Shown here in pieces: positions 18,266-26,869 of a stretch of DNA of 64,000 nucleotides. This stretch comes from Polaribacter sp. IC073. Its GTDB lineage: Bacteria > Bacteroidota > Bacteroidia > Flavobacteriales > Flavobacteriaceae. Made by a program: the position numbers and the translations under genes. A model generated the notes under the pieces. The model saw nothing but the letters and a program-made list of their open reading frames with translations, was not told the DNA's origin and searched no databases. Where the stretch lies: assembly GCF_007997075.1 (NCBI RefSeq), contig NZ_VORS01000003.1, positions 1-64,000 of the forward strand, given 5' to 3'. Position 1 is the stretch's first letter; the number at the start of each line of letters is the position of its first letter.

Positions 18266-19790
18266 AAATCATTTAGAAACCAGTTCATTTAGCAAAATAG
18301 CGCATGCAGTAGAAAACTTTAATTTTTCTATGCAACCTCGTGAAATTGGTTTGGTAATAAGCGTTTCAACAGGTATTGCCACCGTTTCTGGTCTTCCTAA
18401 TGTTGGTTTTGAAGAATTGCTGCAATTTCAGAACGGCCTTTTTGGAATCGCATACAACCTAGATGAAGATGAAGTTGGCGTTATTCTCTTGGGTAAAAAT
18501 TCGTTACTAAAAGCAGGAGATGAAGTGGAACGCACTGGCAGAGTCATGGATATTCCTGTAGGAAATGGTTTGATAGGACGGGTAATTAATCCTTTAGGAC
18601 AGTCTTTGGATAATAAAGGCAGCGTTCATTATGAAAAACGTTTGCCAATTGAGCGTCCAGCACATGCTATTATGAATCGGAGCGCGGTATCTGTTCCATT
18701 GCAAACGGGAATAAAAGTGATTGATGCATTGATTCCTATTGGTCGTGGTCAGCGTGAATTGATTTTAGGAGATCGCCAAACTGGTAAAACGGCTATTGCA
18801 ATTGATACAATTTTAAATCAACACGATAAAAACGTAATCTGTATTTATTGTGCTATTGGACAACGAGCATCGGCGGTAGCAAAAGTAATTGCCAACCTAC
18901 AAGAAAAAGGCGCCATGGAGTATACCGTTGTTTTAGCAGCCGAAGGAAATGATTCTCCTGGGATTAAATACATTGCTCCTTATGCGGCAACCAGCATCGC
19001 AGAGTATTTCATGGAAAAAGGCAAAGATGTATTAATCGTTTACGATGATCTTACACATCACGCACGAGCCTACCGCGAATTATCTTTGTTATTGAGAAGA
19101 CCTCCTGGGCGTGAGGCGTTTCCTGGAGATATTTTTTACATTCATTCTAGATTGTTAGAAAGGGCAACGCATTTAAATGACAAACTAAAAGGAGGTTCTA
19201 TTACTGCTTTGCCTATTATTGAAACTGAAGCGCAAAATATATCATCCTATATTCCCACAAATCTAATTTCAATTACCGATGGGCAAATTTATTTGTCGCC
19301 AAAACTTTTTGAATTGGGTGTTTTACCTGCGGTAGATGTTGGTAAATCAGTATCCCGTGTGGGCGGTAAAGCTCAGTTAGCAGCTTATCGTTCTATTGCT
19401 AGATTGAAACTAGAGTTCGCACAATTTGAAGAACTAGAAACTTTTGCCCGTTTTGGGACACGACTTGATGAAAACACAGGAAAAACAATTGAACATGGCA
19501 AACGCATCCGTGAATGTTTAAAACAAGAAGAGCTTCAGCAATTAACTGCATCAGAACAAATTTTGGTACTTCTTTCTTTAAAAGAAGGACTTTTAGATTC
19601 GATTCCGATCGAAAAAATTAAGATGGCAGAAAATAGCTTACTCAAAAACAGTAAAACGATTCCAAGTGAAATACAAAAACGCATTATTTCGAATGAAAAA
19701 TTAAGTGATGAAGACAGTAAAATGATTTTAAAATTCGCAGAGGAAATACTTGCGCCATTTCAAGAAAAACCGAATTCTAATCACAATTAA
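18252..19790 (+). CDS. atpA: N-type ATPase subunit alpha
   Basis: The 512-aa nucleotide-binding subunit has Walker A GDRQTGKT (173-180), the alpha signature region ([17 protein letters not shown]) and the [20 protein letters not shown] segment. The start overlaps the atpF stop by 14 bp, so the two are translationally coupled. It forms the alpha3beta3 head with AtpD. Confidence 0.95.
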   Translation: MPVLENHLETSSFSKIAHAVENFNFSMQPREIGLVISVSTGIATVSGLPNVGFEELLQFQNGLFGIAYNLDEDEVGVILLGKNSLLKAGDEVERTGRVMDIPVGNGLIGRVINPLGQSLDNKGSVHYEKRLPIERPAHAIMNRSAVSVPLQTGIKVIDALIPIGRGQRELILGDRQTGKTAIAIDTILNQHDKNVICIYCAIGQRASAVAKVIANLQEKGAMEYTVVLAAEGNDSPGIKYIAPYAATSIAEYFMEKGKDVLIVYDDLTHHARAYRELSLLLRRPPGREAFPGDIFYIHSRLLERATHLNDKLKGGSITALPIIETEAQNISSYIPTNLISITDGQIYLSPKLFELGVLPAVDVGKSVSRVGGKAQLAAYRSIARLKLEFAQFEELETFARFGTRLDENTGKTIEHGKRIRECLKQEELQQLTASEQILVLLSLKEGLLDSIPIEKIKMAENSLLKNSKTIPSEIQKRIISNEKLSDEDSKMILKFAEEILAPFQEKPNSNHN

Positions 19791-19801
19791 ATCAAAAAGT
19801 A

Positions 19802-20692
19802 ATGGATACTTTAGAGAGTTTACGGAACAAAAAAGAAGGCGCAAAAGATTTAAAATCTGTTGTGAGTGCTATGAAAGCGATGGCAGGATCAAATATTACA
19901 CAATACGAGACCGCCGTAAGTTCATTAGAAGACTATTATCAAACGATTGCTTTGGGTATTATCGGCTATTTTGAAGCAGAAAAAGTAGTAAGCATTAAGG
20001 ACGCGACAGTTTCAGGAAAAAAATTAGAAGAAAGCGTTTGTGCTATTATTTTTGGTTCAGACCAAGGACTTGTGGGGCAGTTTAATGATGAAATGGCAAG
20101 TTTTGTTACAGCCTCACTTCGTGATATTCCAGGAAAAAAAGAGCTGTGGGTGGTTGGTGAACGTGTTCAATTACTTTTGTCTGATGACGGATTTACAACT
20201 TCAAAATTATATACGGTGCCAAATGACATCAACAATGTAACACCTTTGGTAACCGAAATATTAAATCAAAGTAGAGAAAGTCAAAAGAATCAGAAAACAG
20301 GTACTTTTTATATTTTTCATAATCAACCAAAACCCATCGCTGGATTTACACCTGTAATGCAACGATTTTTACCTTTAGACTCTACATGGAAAAACAATTT
20401 GCAAAAAATTCCTTGGCCTACAAAATTACCTCCTCAAATAGCTGGAAGTATAAAGCCTACTTTGGTTGCTTTAATTAATAATTATCTTTTTACATCGCTT
20501 TTTAAAGCCTGCGTAGAATCTTTAGCCAGTGAAAATGCTAGTCGTTTAGAAGCTATGCAACGAGCTGAAAAAAATATTGCTGATTTGCTTGATGACCTTA
20601 ACAAAAAATACCATCGCTTGCGCCAAAGTTCCATCGATGAGGAATTGTTTGATGTTGTGTCTGGCTTTGAAGCATTGAAAAAAGTAAAATAG
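19802..20692 (+). CDS. atpG: N-type ATPase subunit gamma
   Basis: The 296-aa product begins with the gamma N-terminal helix (LESLRNKKEGAKDLKSVVSAMKAMAGSNI) and ends with the matching C-terminal helix (NASRLEAMQRAEKNIADLLDDL), which together form the rotating shaft. The central domain includes IIFGSDQGLVGQFN. It closes the operon, 11 bp after atpA. No strong terminator is evident after it. Confidence 0.95.
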   Translation: MDTLESLRNKKEGAKDLKSVVSAMKAMAGSNITQYETAVSSLEDYYQTIALGIIGYFEAEKVVSIKDATVSGKKLEESVCAIIFGSDQGLVGQFNDEMASFVTASLRDIPGKKELWVVGERVQLLLSDDGFTTSKLYTVPNDINNVTPLVTEILNQSRESQKNQKTGTFYIFHNQPKPIAGFTPVMQRFLPLDSTWKNNLQKIPWPTKLPPQIAGSIKPTLVALINNYLFTSLFKACVESLASENASRLEAMQRAEKNIADLLDDLNKKYHRLRQSSIDEELFDVVSGFEALKKVK

Positions 20693-21064
20693 CGTTTTAT
20701 TTTAGGGTTAATTTTTTGCAATTAATTTCTTATTAATTTTATTTTATGGGATATCGTTTGGCCGTTATTTATGTAAATCCTAAAGAGTATTCCAATACTT
20801 ATACCATATGAATTTTAAAATGATTGGTAATAAATTTGAATTCGCTTTTCTTTTTTAGAATCTAAAAAAAATATTCAAGGCTTTGTTTATTGATTTCCGT
20901 TGTCATGTTTTTTTTTGAATTTATGCTCGTAAACTATTTCTGTGACAGGCAAAATCGTAATTCTAAAAGAAATATTTTTAACAAATATGACAAACATCAT
21001 TTGTCAATTAAAGTTACTATCTTAATATTGAAACTTAAAAAGAATACTTTAAAATTATAGAAGC
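20693..21064 (+). promoter_or_regulatory. Intergenic region with FNR-like box promoter of the ROK kinase
   Basis: Box TGACAAACATCA (20988-20999), 23 bp, then TAATATTG (21023-21030). The box is the left part of a second dyad, TGACAAA-CATCA-TTTGTCA (20988-21006), so two overlapping operators are possible. The remaining 290 bp are AT-rich with no gene seen. Confidence 0.7.
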
Positions 21065-22018
21065 ATGGATTTAGTAGTAGGAATAGATATTGGTGGTACC
21101 AAGACAAAAATAGGATTCGTGGACCAAAAGGGTAAATGTCATGAAAAACTATTTTTCAGAACACAAGAGTTTGAGAAATTTGATGAGTTTTTGGATAAAA
21201 TAAAAGAAAGTATTGATGAGCTGAAAGCTAGATTTGAATTTCCTGTAAATATTATCGGTTGCGGAATTGGTGCACCCAATGCGTCTAGTAGAACCGGTAC
21301 TATTGAAAATGCCGCTAATCTTAAATGGAAAGGTTCGGTACCTCTTTTAGAAAAGATGAAACTCCGTCTAAACGTTCCCATGCGCGTAATGAATGATGCT
21401 AGTGCCGCAGCATTGGGAGAAATGTTATTTGGTAACGCAAAAGGCATGACCAACTTTATTGTACTTACTTTAGGTACTGGTTTAGGGGCAGGCATTGTTG
21501 CCAACGGAAAATTAATTAAAGGTTATGATGGTTTTGCGGGTGAACTTGGTCATGTAGGTATGACTTTAGGTGATGGGAGGTTGACAGGACTGGGTGTTCG
21601 TGGCGGACTTGAAGCCTATGTTTCTGCAACAGGCTTAAAACGGACGGTACTTTATATGCTATCAAAATATATGGATCCTAGTCGATTTAGAGATATTGCT
21701 TACAGCGATTTACACGGAGAAGATATTACCAAAGCTGCAGAAGAAGGCGATCCTATTGCGCTAAAAGCTTTTGATTATACCGCGAATATTCTTGGATTGG
21801 CAATGGCTAATTTTACAGCTTTTTCACAACCTGAAGCTTTCTTTTTATTGGGCGGTCTTGTGAATAGTGGTAAATGGATTATAGAACCCTCTAAAAAGTA
21901 TTTTGAAGAGTACTTGTTGGAAGTTTACAAAGGAAAGGTAAAAATACTAACATCTGGTATGGAAGGAAAAACGGCTGCCATTTGCGGTGCTGCCGCTTTA
22001 ATTTGGGAAGAACAATAA
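21065..22018 (+). CDS. ROK family sugar kinase
   Basis: The 317-aa product has the ROK nucleotide-binding start VGIDIGGTKTKIGFVD, the second phosphate loop LTLGTGLGAGIV, the sugar-contact segment GELGHVGM and the adenosine loop at the C-terminus. The usual ROK zinc motif (C-x-C-G-x-x-G-C-x-E) is replaced by DGRLTGLGVRGGLEAY, with the final Glu kept but no cysteine. It probably phosphorylates glucose or a related hexose with ATP; substrate not decidable. It stands alone behind an FNR-like box promoter, feeding glycolysis when respiration stops would make sense. Confidence 0.85.
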   Translation: MDLVVGIDIGGTKTKIGFVDQKGKCHEKLFFRTQEFEKFDEFLDKIKESIDELKARFEFPVNIIGCGIGAPNASSRTGTIENAANLKWKGSVPLLEKMKLRLNVPMRVMNDASAAALGEMLFGNAKGMTNFIVLTLGTGLGAGIVANGKLIKGYDGFAGELGHVGMTLGDGRLTGLGVRGGLEAYVSATGLKRTVLYMLSKYMDPSRFRDIAYSDLHGEDITKAAEEGDPIALKAFDYTANILGLAMANFTAFSQPEAFFLLGGLVNSGKWIIEPSKKYFEEYLLEVYKGKVKILTSGMEGKTAAICGAAALIWEEQ

Positions 22019-22394
22019 TTAAGAGTAATTAACCTTAAAACTTTTATTTTCGATGATATATTATGATGATTTTCAATCTAAAAACACCTTATACATTTCT
22101 CCTTTTCTACTATTTCATTAAATAAAAAGAAATTTCACATCTCATATAGCCTTGCTATTTATAATAGCTTAGATTGTTTTTTAAAACTTATCAGCTAATA
22201 AATTTTGACTATTTACAACACTATTCTTTTTTTTTATAGCAGCTGATAAAAGTCATTGTATTTCTTATTCTTATACGCTAGTTTTAACTGATAACTCTAA
22301 AATAGAAGTGTCGCTCATTAGCTATATAACACGTTAAAATAAGAATACGTATCCCAGTAAAATAAAATTTAATAGCAAACAAATAAAAAGATAA
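22019..22394 (+). promoter_or_regulatory. Intergenic region with FNR-like box promoter of the efflux/P-ATPase unit
   Basis: Box TGATAAAAGTCA (22244-22255), 23 bp, then TAGTTTTA (22279-22286). The box overlaps one arm of a 9-bp inverted repeat, TTATCAGCT (22188-22196) / AGCTGATAA (22241-22249), which may act as a hairpin or second operator. A leader of about 100 nt is expected. The rest is AT-rich with no gene seen. Confidence 0.7.
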
Positions 22395-22775
22395 ATGAAA
22401 AAACAAAAAAACTTAGGTATTTGGATGGATCATTCAATTGCAAATTTGATTGATTTAAATTCCAAGAAGCATAGTAAATCGATAGCATCAGAATTTACTT
22501 CTACTACAAAAGAGGAAGCATTGAATAGGAGTGAAAAATTAATGCATAATAAAAGACAACAAATGCAAGAAGCTTATTACAAAGAAATTGCAGAAGCCAT
22601 TTTAAATTATGATAAGGTACTTTTATTTGGGCCAACAAATGCAAAAACAGAACTACATAATTACTTGAAAACCGATTTACATTTTAAGGATATAAAAATT
22701 GAAATTGAAATAGCAGATAAGATGACAGATAATCAACAAGAGGCTTTTGTTAAAAATTATTTTGAAGGGCAATAA
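22395..22775 (+). CDS. Small release-factor-like (eRF1 domain/baeRF-type) protein
   Basis: The 126-aa product starts LGIWMDHSIANLIDL and contains LLFGPTNAKTELHNYL and IADKMTDNQQ. This matches a small widespread family with the pattern GIWIDHRKA...ILIFGPGEAKxEL...DKMT, related to the eRF1 domain 3 / host-attachment-type proteins. The family is frequently found with universal stress proteins; a ribosome-linked role is suspected, not shown. It opens a same-strand series of seven genes behind an FNR-like box promoter. Confidence 0.6.
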   Translation: MKKQKNLGIWMDHSIANLIDLNSKKHSKSIASEFTSTTKEEALNRSEKLMHNKRQQMQEAYYKEIAEAILNYDKVLLFGPTNAKTELHNYLKTDLHFKDIKIEIEIADKMTDNQQEAFVKNYFEGQ

Positions 22776-22834
22776 GCCAGATTACCTTAAGTAGTTCAAA
22801 TATTTCATTTAATTGATTAGAACAGTTAAAACCT

Positions 22835-23908
22835 ATGAAATTTCTTTTTCTCTTTGCATTAATTATATGCAGTGCCTGTCAAACGAAACAGGACACGATA
22901 AGCCCTGTAAAACAATCTATCACGGAGTCTGTGTATGCTTCAGGGCTTATTGTAAGTAAAAAACAATACCAGGTTTTTGCAACCGTAAGTGGCCTTGTTG
23001 ATGAGGTATTTGCAGACGAAGGAGTAACCGTAGAGATTGGTTCTCCTATTGTATCTATTATTAATGATGCACAACGTTTGATGTTAGACAACGCTAAATT
23101 ATCGGCTAATTTTAATGCCTATAATGTGAATCGTGGGAAATTAGAAGAAGCGAAGTCGTTTGTCGATTTGGCAAAAAGTCAAATGGAAAATGATGCAATT
23201 ATGTTAGAAAGACAAAAAAGACTATGGGCGCAAAAGATTGGATCTAAAGTATTACTAGAGCAAAAAGAACTTGCTGTTAAAAAATCAAAAAATACTTATG
23301 AGTCTACAAAAGAAAAGTTGGCAGAGGTAGAAAGGCAATTGGGTTATCTCTCTAAACAAGCCAAAAACAAGCTACTAATCAGTGATAAAAACACAAGTGA
23401 TTATCTTGTGAGAAGTAAAATAAAAGGTAAGGTGTATCAAATGAATATCTCTAAGGGCGAAATTGTAACACCTCAAATACCAATTGCTATAATTGGAGAT
23501 GATAAAAAATATCTCCTTGAAATGCAAATAGATGAATATGATATTGTAGATATTCAAGTAGGCATGCCAATATTGGTTGTATTGAATAGCTATCGCGATT
23601 CTGTGTTTAATGCTGTGGTGTCAAAAATAAATCCTATTATGAATTTGAAAAGTAAAACCTTTACCATTGAAGCGGAATTTTTACGACCACCAAATTTACT
23701 ATATCCCAACATTTCTTTTGAAGCCAATGTGGTCATTAAAACAAAAATAGAAGCACTACTTATACCAAGGAATTACTTACTGAATGACTCTATAGTTGTA
23801 AATAAGTCTGGGAAGATATTTATTGTAAAAACGGGTTTAAAAGATTACCAAATGGTAGAGATTATTTCAGGTATAGATGAAAATGAAGAACTTATTCTTC
23901 CAGAGTAA
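22835..23908 (+). CDS. HlyD/MacA-type periplasmic adaptor lipoprotein
   Basis: The 357-aa product begins with a lipoprotein signal (FALIICSACQ), then a biotinyl-lipoyl-like half-motif (VSGLVDEVFADEGVTVEIGSPI), a coiled-coil hairpin (about 85-175), the second lipoyl half (IKGKVYQMNISKGEIV) and beta-barrel domains. This is the membrane-fusion protein layout of ABC-type efflux pumps. Its TGA/ATG junction with the permease gene is directly overlapping (one base), so the two are coupled. Confidence 0.85.
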   Translation: MKFLFLFALIICSACQTKQDTISPVKQSITESVYASGLIVSKKQYQVFATVSGLVDEVFADEGVTVEIGSPIVSIINDAQRLMLDNAKLSANFNAYNVNRGKLEEAKSFVDLAKSQMENDAIMLERQKRLWAQKIGSKVLLEQKELAVKKSKNTYESTKEKLAEVERQLGYLSKQAKNKLLISDKNTSDYLVRSKIKGKVYQMNISKGEIVTPQIPIAIIGDDKKYLLEMQIDEYDIVDIQVGMPILVVLNSYRDSVFNAVVSKINPIMNLKSKTFTIEAEFLRPPNLLYPNISFEANVVIKTKIEALLIPRNYLLNDSIVVNKSGKIFIVKTGLKDYQMVEIISGIDENEELILPE

Positions 23909-25167
23909 TGAAAATTAAGCTCATTACTCGAATTTCAGTGGCTTTGCTAACCGCTAGGCTAAAGCAAACTGCGGTTGCTGCCTTTGGGGTTACCTTCAGT
24001 ATTATGATGTTTATCGCTTTGCTGAGTTTTATGACAGGGTTAAACGATTTGCTCGATAATTTGATATTGAACCATACACCGCATGTAAGACTCTATAATG
24101 AAATATTACCCTCGAAGGTGCAACCCATTGCCAGATCAACAGCATACCCAAAGGCTTATCATTTTGTAAAACATATTAAACCTAAAATTGAGCTACCGGA
24201 AATACGAAATAGTGTTGCCATCATCAAAACCCTAAAAAAGGATTCGAATGTTCGTGGTGTTGCACCAAAAACCACCGTGCCCATTTTTTATAATGTAGGC
24301 ACAATTAATTTAACGGGTGTCATCAACGGTATTGATGTAGATGCAGAAAATAAGCTTTTTACGTTTCAGGATTATGTAGTGAAAGGTAAAACTATTGATT
24401 TGAAAAACACACCTAATAGCATCATTTTAGGCATTGGTGCTGCTAATAAAATGCTCGTTCAGATTGGTGACAACATTCAAATAACGACAAGCGATGGAAT
24501 TCGATTTCCTTTGAAAGTAGTTGGTTTTTTTCAATCAGGAGTAGATGAGGTAGACAAAATTCAAAGTTATGCAACACTCGCTACTACTCAAAAGATACTA
24601 GGTAAGCCTAAAAGTTATGTTACCGATATTCAGATTAAATTATTTGATATGACTCTGGCACCAGCCCTTGCAAAAAGATACAACACATTGTTTGAAGTAG
24701 AGGCGATTGATATTCAAACAGCCAATGCGCAATTTGAAACTGGTAGTTCTGTACGTACACTAATTTCTTATGCGGTGGGTATAACCTTACTTATTGTTGC
24801 TGGATTCGGGATTTACAATATTCTCAATATGATGATTTATGAAAAAATGGACTCTATTGCAATTCTCAAAGCTACTGGCTTTTCTGGTAAAGATGTTAAC
24901 TCTATATTCATCACCATCGCCTTAACTATTGGTCTTGTTGGTGGAGCGTTGGGATTGCTGTTTGGATTAGGACTTTCTGCACTGATTGGTGAAATTCCAT
25001 TCAATACCGCTTCCTTGCCAGCCATAAAAACATACCCCATAAATTACAATCCAAAATTCTATTTGATTGGGGCTGTATTTTCCATCATCACTACTTATTT
25101 CGCAGGGTATTTTCCTTCTAAAAAAGCAAGTAAAATAGATCCTGTAGATATAATAAGAGGAAAATAA
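23908..25167 (+). CDS. MacB/FtsX-type ABC transporter permease
   Basis: The 419-aa inner-membrane protein has one N-terminal helix, a large periplasmic MacB-PCD-like domain (about 50-280, with GVINGIDVDAENK and SIILGIGAANKMLVQIGD) and three C-terminal helices carrying the FtsX signature around YNILNMMIYEKMDSIAILKATGFS. This matches MacB/LolC-type permeases with the ATPase as a separate chain. It works with the adaptor and ATPase genes on either side to move a lipid, peptide or drug-like substrate. Confidence 0.85.
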   Translation: MKIKLITRISVALLTARLKQTAVAAFGVTFSIMMFIALLSFMTGLNDLLDNLILNHTPHVRLYNEILPSKVQPIARSTAYPKAYHFVKHIKPKIELPEIRNSVAIIKTLKKDSNVRGVAPKTTVPIFYNVGTINLTGVINGIDVDAENKLFTFQDYVVKGKTIDLKNTPNSIILGIGAANKMLVQIGDNIQITTSDGIRFPLKVVGFFQSGVDEVDKIQSYATLATTQKILGKPKSYVTDIQIKLFDMTLAPALAKRYNTLFEVEAIDIQTANAQFETGSSVRTLISYAVGITLLIVAGFGIYNILNMMIYEKMDSIAILKATGFSGKDVNSIFITIALTIGLVGGALGLLFGLGLSALIGEIPFNTASLPAIKTYPINYNPKFYLIGAVFSIITTYFAGYFPSKKASKIDPVDIIRGK

Positions 25168-25169
25168 AT

Positions 25170-25856
25170 ATGAAAAAAAAAGTTATAGAAGCCATTGGTA
25201 TTAATAAATCTTTTTATAACCCTATTACCGTAAAGGTGTTAACAGATGTTAGTTTTTCTATCAATGCAGGTGAATTTGTTTCTGTTATGGGAAGGTCTGG
25301 TTGCGGCAAATCTACTTTGCTCTATATTTTATCTACGATGGATACCAGTTATGAAGGAAAGCTTTTTTTAGATGGCATTAACATGACAAATAAAAAAGAC
25401 GAGGAACTAGCCAAAGTGCGAAATGAAAAAATAGGCTTCGTATTTCAATTTCACTATTTGCTCAGTGAATTTAACAACTTGCAAAATGTAATGTTGCCCG
25501 CACTTAAGTATGGAAAGCTGTCGGAGAAAGAAATAGAACATAATGCTTATCAGAAATTAAAAATACTAGGTATAGAATCTGAAGCATTAAAGTATCCCAA
25601 CCAGTTAAGTGGTGGTCAAAAACAACGAGTAGCTATTGCCAGGGCATTGATTAATGATCCTCTGATTATTATGGGAGATGAACCTACAGGGAATCTAGAC
25701 AAAAAGAGCGGAGATGTTGTCTTTAATATTTTTAAGGAGCTAGCAGAAGTTTACAACCAGTCTTTGTTAATTGTTACACACGACCTTGACTTTGCAAGGA
25801 ACACGCACAGAACGATTACTATGGAAGATGGTAAAATAATTAGCACTGGTTTATGA
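25170..25856 (+). CDS. MacB/LolD-type ABC transporter ATPase
   Basis: The 228-aa ATPase has Walker A GRSGCGKST, signature LSGGQKQRVAIARAL, Walker B LIIMGDEPTGNLD and a switch His in VTHDLDFA. It sits 2 bp after the permease stop. Together with the adaptor and permease it forms a tripartite-type export system. Confidence 0.9.
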   Translation: MKKKVIEAIGINKSFYNPITVKVLTDVSFSINAGEFVSVMGRSGCGKSTLLYILSTMDTSYEGKLFLDGINMTNKKDEELAKVRNEKIGFVFQFHYLLSEFNNLQNVMLPALKYGKLSEKEIEHNAYQKLKILGIESEALKYPNQLSGGQKQRVAIARALINDPLIIMGDEPTGNLDKKSGDVVFNIFKELAEVYNQSLLIVTHDLDFARNTHRTITMEDGKIISTGL

Positions 25857-25997
25857 TAAAATGAAGTAAATCAATGAAACATATAAAACTTATGTTATAT
25901 ATTTTTACGTCCATTGCTATTAGGATTTTAAATATTAGCAAGGTTTACTATTAAAAAAAACATACATTAAAGTCATCAATTTTAGATAAATTTTAAC

Positions 25998-26861
25998 ATG
26001 GAGCAGTATAATTACGAGAAAATTTCTAATGATATAATTTTTAGAATTCTAGAAAAAAGAAACCCATTTTCAAACAAAGGAGATTTTGGAAATGCAATTC
26101 TATTTGTTGGAAGTTATGGTAAAATGGGAGCAGCAACTTTAACATCTACAGCCTGCTTACGTACAGGTGTCGGTTTGCTTACCGTTTATATTCCCAAATG
26201 TGGATATACAATTTTACAAACCTCTATACCTGAAGCAATGGTTGTTTGCGATAAAGAGGAAACAATGATTACTGCTGCTACTCCGCTTCATCATTTTAAT
26301 GTTGTAGGCATTGGTTGCGGCATCGGTACCAGTAGAGCAACTGCAAATGCTTTAAAACAAATTATCCGTAGTTTTAATAAACCGATGGTTTTAGATGCTG
26401 ATGCAATTAATATTCTTTCAAAAAATAAAGAGTGGTTAAAATGGATTCCTGAAGAAAGTATTTTTACACCACATGCCAAAGAATTTGAACGCTTGGTGGG
26501 TGCATCAGCTAATGAAAATGAAAGAAAAAAAATGCAAATTGATTTTTCTGAAAAACATAATGTGTACGTAATTTTAAAAGGACATGAAACCATTATTTCT
26601 TGTCCTAATGGTAATACTTACGTTAACTCTACCGGAAATGCAGGTATGGCAAAAGGTGGCAGTGGAGATGCACTTACGGGGATGCTAACCGCCTTTTTAG
26701 CTCAGGGCTATACATCTGAAGAAACCTGCATTGCAGGAGTTTATATACACGGTTTAGCTGGAGATATTGCGGTAAAAGAGACTGGAGAATTTTCTTTGCT
26801 TGCCTCCGATTTAATTAAAGCTATTGGTAAAGCATTTCTAGCAATAACACAACGTAAATAA
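25998..26861 (+). CDS. nnrD: ADP/ATP-dependent NAD(P)H-hydrate dehydratase
   Basis: The 287-aa product is a ribokinase-like fold enzyme of the YjeF C-terminal type: KGDFGNAILFVGSYGKMGAATL near the N-terminus, DADAINILS, TPHAKEFERLVG and the active-site loop NAGMAKGGSGDALTGML. It converts S-NAD(P)HX, a damaged hydrated cofactor, back to NAD(P)H. The NnrE epimerase domain usually fused in bacteria is absent. It lies 8 bp before the P-type ATPase gene, so both are read together. Confidence 0.9.
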   Translation: MEQYNYEKISNDIIFRILEKRNPFSNKGDFGNAILFVGSYGKMGAATLTSTACLRTGVGLLTVYIPKCGYTILQTSIPEAMVVCDKEETMITAATPLHHFNVVGIGCGIGTSRATANALKQIIRSFNKPMVLDADAINILSKNKEWLKWIPEESIFTPHAKEFERLVGASANENERKKMQIDFSEKHNVYVILKGHETIISCPNGNTYVNSTGNAGMAKGGSGDALTGMLTAFLAQGYTSEETCIAGVYIHGLAGDIAVKETGEFSLLASDLIKAIGKAFLAITQRK

Positions 26862-26869
26862 AAATATAG

